Assembly (NCBI GenBank): GCA_002437575.1
Contig: DJQK01000147.1
Location: 1-17,253, forward strand
Origin: Clostridiales bacterium UBA6388
GTDB lineage: Bacteria > Bacillota > Clostridia > Oscillospirales > Oscillospiraceae
Reading direction: 5' to 3'
DNA: 17,253 bases
A program made the translations under genes and the position numbers. Position 1 is the first letter of the stretch; every line of letters starts with the position of its first letter. Below are positions 14,846 to 17,253 of the stretch, piece after piece. The notes under the pieces are model-generated. The model was not told the DNA's origin, made no database searches, and saw only the letters and a program-made list of their open reading frames with translations.

Positions 14846-15336
14846 GCGCCCTCTGAAGCCTCTCCGCCGCCCACGTCGTTTCCCAGATCGCAGGTGTAGA
14901 CCCATTCGATCACATCGCCGCCCTCGAGCTCATACGCGCTGCACCCATAGTTCGGGAACCAGCCGTTGACGCTGTACATCCAACCGGAGGTGTCGCCGCA
15001 GTCAAACTCGTAGAGGTTCGCGATGCCCTCGATATAGGCCGTTTTGTAGACCGGAGAGGTCGAAAACTCCATGTGAATTTTGTTTTCCCGGCACACGCGC
15101 TGCAAAACGTCAAAGACGCTCTCGCCGTCTGCAAATTCTGCCTGCGTGGGTTTCAGAATCCAGCCGTCTTCCGGCACGAGCCCGCGCTTTTCGGGCGCAC
15201 ACGCGTCCAGATTGTCGAGGATCGTCTCGCAGGAGATGGAGATCGTGCACGTTTTGTCAAGCGCCGCGTCTTTTGCGCAGCCGCTGAGCGTAAGCAGCAG
15301 CGCAAAAAGAAGCGTAAGGGCGAATCCGCGTTTCAT
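14842..15336 (-). CDS. DUF4430 lipoprotein (transcobalamin C-terminal-like domain)
   Basis: A 164-residue exported lipoprotein. The lipobox is LSGC with Cys20. The mature part carries the DUF4430 pattern: DGESVFDVLQRVCRENKI (70-87), YIEGIANLYEFDCGDTSGWM (101-120), then YSVNGWFPNYGCSAYELEGG and DVIEWVYTC. This family is related to the C-terminal beta domain of intrinsic factor/transcobalamin. It probably sits on the outer face of the membrane and helps capture the substrate of the ECF transporter encoded next. The ATG at 15336 overlaps the toroid gene stop as ATGA, and its own stop overlaps ecfT in the same way, so translation is coupled. The corrinoid role is inference; bacterial DUF4430 proteins also occur in other surface contexts. 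Confidence 0.82.
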   Translation of the reverse strand: MKRGFALTLLFALLLTLSGCAKDAALDKTCTISISCETILDNLDACAPEKRGLVPEDGWILKPTQAEFADGESVFDVLQRVCRENKIHMEFSTSPVYKTAYIEGIANLYEFDCGDTSGWMYSVNGWFPNYGCSAYELEGGDVIEWVYTCDLGNDVGGGEASEGA

Positions 15337-16301
15337 TGCATCACATCCGTCATGTCGTAAAGTGTGGAAAGACCCGCTTCCGCGCGGTGGATGGCGGCCA
15401 GCGCATAAAATGCCTGCTCGGTTGCCATCTCGTCGGCCTCGCCTGTGAGCGTGTGGCGGTAGCCGCCGTCTTCGCAGGAAAACCACTCCAGAACGGAGGC
15501 CAGTGTCTGGCCGTTTTTGACGAAGCGGCTATCTTCCGGCGATAGGCCGAGCTCGGTGAGCGCAGTGATCACCTGCGAAACAGACTCGCTGTTCTCCTCG
15601 CCTCACGACAAATACGCGCCGTTCGGCTCCTGCATGGAAGACAGCGCCGCGATCCCCCGCTCGACTGCCGCCGAAACGTCCGGGTTTTCGCGGTATTTTG
15701 ATAGCGCCTGCAAAGCCATCGCCGTCAGGTCCGCGTCCGGTTCGCTTCCGGAAAGCGCCCAGCCGCCGCTGTCGAGCTCGCGCCGCAGAATTTCCTCTAC
15801 GTATGCTTCGCGCGTGGCCTGCGTGGCAGCGTCCGGGTTTTCCGGAATGTCATACCGGCCGGAATCGAGGGCCAGCAGCGCGAAGATCGCGCCGTTGAGC
15901 CCCTGCGAGACTACCGCATCAAAATCCGCCAGCGGCAGCAGCAGGTCATACCCTGCCACGTCGCGCGGGTCTTTTCCGATGGCGGTAAGTGCGAGGACAA
16001 CGCGGGAATACTCGGTGTATTTCCGCTCACTCAGCACGCCGCCTGCTTCTTCGACATAGTTTACCACATTCTTGTAGTAGGTATCAAGATAGTTCTGCGG
16101 AACGCTCTCCCCCGACCGTGCCAGTCCGAACACGACCCAGTCGCCGCCGAGCGCGCCGAAGGTTGGCTCTTTGACCTGCGACTGCAAGAACAAAGCCGTT
16201 TTGGAGAGCGGACTTTCCTGCTTTTTTGCGCACGCGGTGAGCGAAACCAGCGCCGCCAGCACGAATGTGCGCGCGAGAAGCCTTGCAAGCGTTTTTTTCA
16301 T
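15333..16301 (-). pseudogene. Alpha/alpha-toroid (prenyltransferase-like) lipoprotein interrupted by an in-frame TGA
   Basis: One continuous frame of 323 codons has a single internal stop, TGA at codon 233 (15603-15605). Before it are 232 residues with lipobox LTAC (Cys24) and toroid-type repeats (GGDWVVFGLARSG, LNGAIFALLALDSG, DSGGWALSGSEPDADLTAMA). After it the same frame continues with family-like sequence (GEENSESVSQVITALTELGL ... MATEQAFYALAAIHRAEAGL) to a stop that overlaps the next gene as ATGA. The stop sits where the repeat pattern (S-W-G-x-E-N-S-E-S) expects Trp, so one TGG-to-TGA change explains it. The fold is that of the alpha domain of transcobalamin/intrinsic factor. GAGGG precedes the start. 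A sequencing error is possible; otherwise the C-terminal third is lost. Confidence 0.8.
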
Positions 16302-16311
16302 GCGCCGTCCC

Positions 16312-17008
16312 TCACGCGCCCGTGACCGTCACGGAAGAGCAAAGGGGTTTTCCGGTCGAATCGAGCAGGAAGAGCCGGATCTTCGCGCCGGAAATGTCGG
16401 CGCTGCCGAGTGCGGTAAAGACCTTCGTTCCGGTCATCCTGCCATTCGCGTCATAGCTTGCTGCAAGGAGCTTCGCATTCTGCGGGAACTCGCCGGAGAG
16501 GGTGAGCGTGCCGGAGGCGTAGGCCCATTGGATGGTGCCGATCTTCTGGGACGTTTCGCCGACCGTGATGGCGATCTGCACTGTCGGCTTATCTGTATCC
16601 GCTTTGGTCATGGTTTTGTCCGTGTTCTGCTTGTTGTGGTACATGGTCAGCTTCGGCGCGTATTTGAGCGTGACCTCTGTCGTTTCTTCGTTGAGCGCTC
16701 CCGGGACTTCCTGCTCCATGCGCTTTGTCACGTCGCGCGTTGTGCCGTCGGTAAACTCCGCCGTCACCTTGAGGCCGGTTTTGTCAAACACTTCTCCTGC
16801 CTGATATTGGAGCTTCGTGGGCTGCGTCACGACCGTCAAGGTATCCGATTTGATCGCGCTGCCGAAGGCCATGAGATAGCCGGCGTCGTTTTTGAAGCAG
16901 AGCGTGCCGTTTTCGTCCGCGATGGGGCTGCAAATGCAACACTGCGCCTGATTGCCCGCCGCCGCAAACCGATTGCTGCCACGGTGCTTTTTCAAACAGC
17001 TTTTTCAT
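16312..17008 (-). pseudogene. 5'-truncated propeller/Ig-like surface protein remnant
   Basis: The readable frame (about 16312-16995, 227 residues) opens in the middle of a domain: CICSPIADENGTLCFKNDAG resembles the last blade of a PQQ-type beta-propeller. It continues into a bacterial Ig-like domain (TLTVVTQPTKLQYQAGEVFD, KVTAEFTDGTTRDVT, about 51-115) and a C-terminal beta-rich part. No signal peptide or earlier blades are present. An ATG with no good ribosome-binding site lies at 17008 in another frame. Deleting one A from the AAAAA run near 16992 would join that frame to the main one. The gene stops 10 bp before the toroid lipoprotein gene, so it was the first known member of the ECF operon. 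Loss of its 5' part next to the IS at 17149 fits an IS-mediated deletion. Confidence 0.6.
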
Positions 17009-17148
17009 ATTCCATCGCCTGCAAAAACGAGTTTCCCCCTTATTTTCTGGTTAGCCGGTTCTTTTGCGCACGGCCAAAAACAAAAAAGTGCGCCTGTTCG
17101 GGCGCACACAGTACAAGCTGAAAAAGAAAAACACCAATTACCCAAAAA
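17009..17148. other. Short non-coding stretch between the remnant gene and the right IS end
   Basis: It contains a minus-strand terminator at 17082-17107 and a 6-bp ATTACC/GGTAAT inverted repeat reaching into the IS edge (about 17138-17154). I find no convincing promoter for the ECF operon here, so that operon may have lost its original promoter and any riboswitch. Confidence 0.5.
17082..17107 (-). terminator. Intrinsic terminator reading leftward from the IS side
   Basis: On the minus strand GTGCGCC (17107-17101) pairs with GGCGCAC (17094-17088), followed by six T residues and GTTTTT. It would stop transcripts arriving from the right before they enter the ECF operon. Confidence 0.75.
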
Positions 17149-17253
17149 GGTAATGTCATCAACTTAAGGAGACTCAGCATCTCTTGGAATTACATGGAAA
17201 TCTCATGGATTTGTGTTTTTTCAGGCGATCAGAGGAGCGGCCAGGGCGCACTG
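17149..17253 (-). mobile_element. End of the same IS-like element (right copy), inverted
   Basis: Reverse-complement match to 7-111 with four mismatches in 105. On the minus strand the coding tail ends at TGA 17176-17174 and gives the same residues as the left copy, because all four differences are silent. The element runs out of the window to the right. Confidence 0.7.

Noticed and set aside
15603..15605. TGA as a recoded Trp or selenocysteine codon
   Set aside because: TGA is a normal stop for several neighbouring genes, and I see no selenocysteine insertion element; a point mutation or error is simpler.
1..17253. A circular plasmid or phage genome suggested by repeated ends
   Set aside because: The end repeats are inverted, not direct, so they do not close a circle, and there are no replication or phage genes.

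Overview
The window looks like one piece of chromosome from a GC-rich, spore-forming gut or rumen Clostridia member (Oscillospiraceae/Ruminococcaceae-like). This is inferred from an intact sporulation sigma-K gene, SLH-anchored surface proteins with cohesin and dockerin modules, a cobalamin-type riboswitch and a group II ECF transporter. There are no rRNA, tRNA, CRISPR or phage genes. Both extreme ends are inverted copies of the same 105-bp sequence. It carries the last codons of a multi-copy gene, probably a transposase, so the window probably ends inside two copies of one insertion sequence.

Layout from left to right. (1) IS end, 1-111. (2) sigK, minus strand, starting at 843. (3) A divergent MATE efflux gene, plus strand, with a clear promoter and terminator. 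(4) A 720-bp non-coding stretch with its own promoter, a cobalamin-family riboswitch (2713-2987) with a very long extra hairpin arm, a terminator, and then a further run of strong hairpins in front of a lone XRE/antitoxin-type regulator gene. (5) Convergent terminators, then a minus-strand three-gene surface operon read from right to left: a cohesin-SLH protein, a small secreted dockerin protein and a 1922-residue surface protein with a cohesin-like N-terminus, Ig-like/MBG/YDG repeats and three SLH domains. It has a near-consensus promoter at 11234-11262. (6) A second minus-strand operon with overlapping or nearly touching genes: a 5'-truncated propeller/Ig-like remnant, an alpha/alpha-toroid lipoprotein interrupted by one in-frame TGA, a DUF4430 (transcobalamin C-terminal-like) lipoprotein, EcfT, and an 875-residue fusion of two ECF ATPases with a membrane S-component-like domain. 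(7) A minus-strand terminator and the second IS end.

Two systems stand out. The ECF operon pairs separate lipoproteins that resemble the alpha and beta domains of animal intrinsic factor/transcobalamin with a dedicated ECF importer. I infer corrinoid capture and uptake. The toroid gene carries a nonsense codon and the first gene is truncated beside an IS, so the locus may be decaying in this strain. The surface operon is a compact cohesin-dockerin set with no catalytic domain, more like an adhesion or surface-layer assembly than a cellulosome. The riboswitch is orphaned: no B12 gene lies downstream of it.
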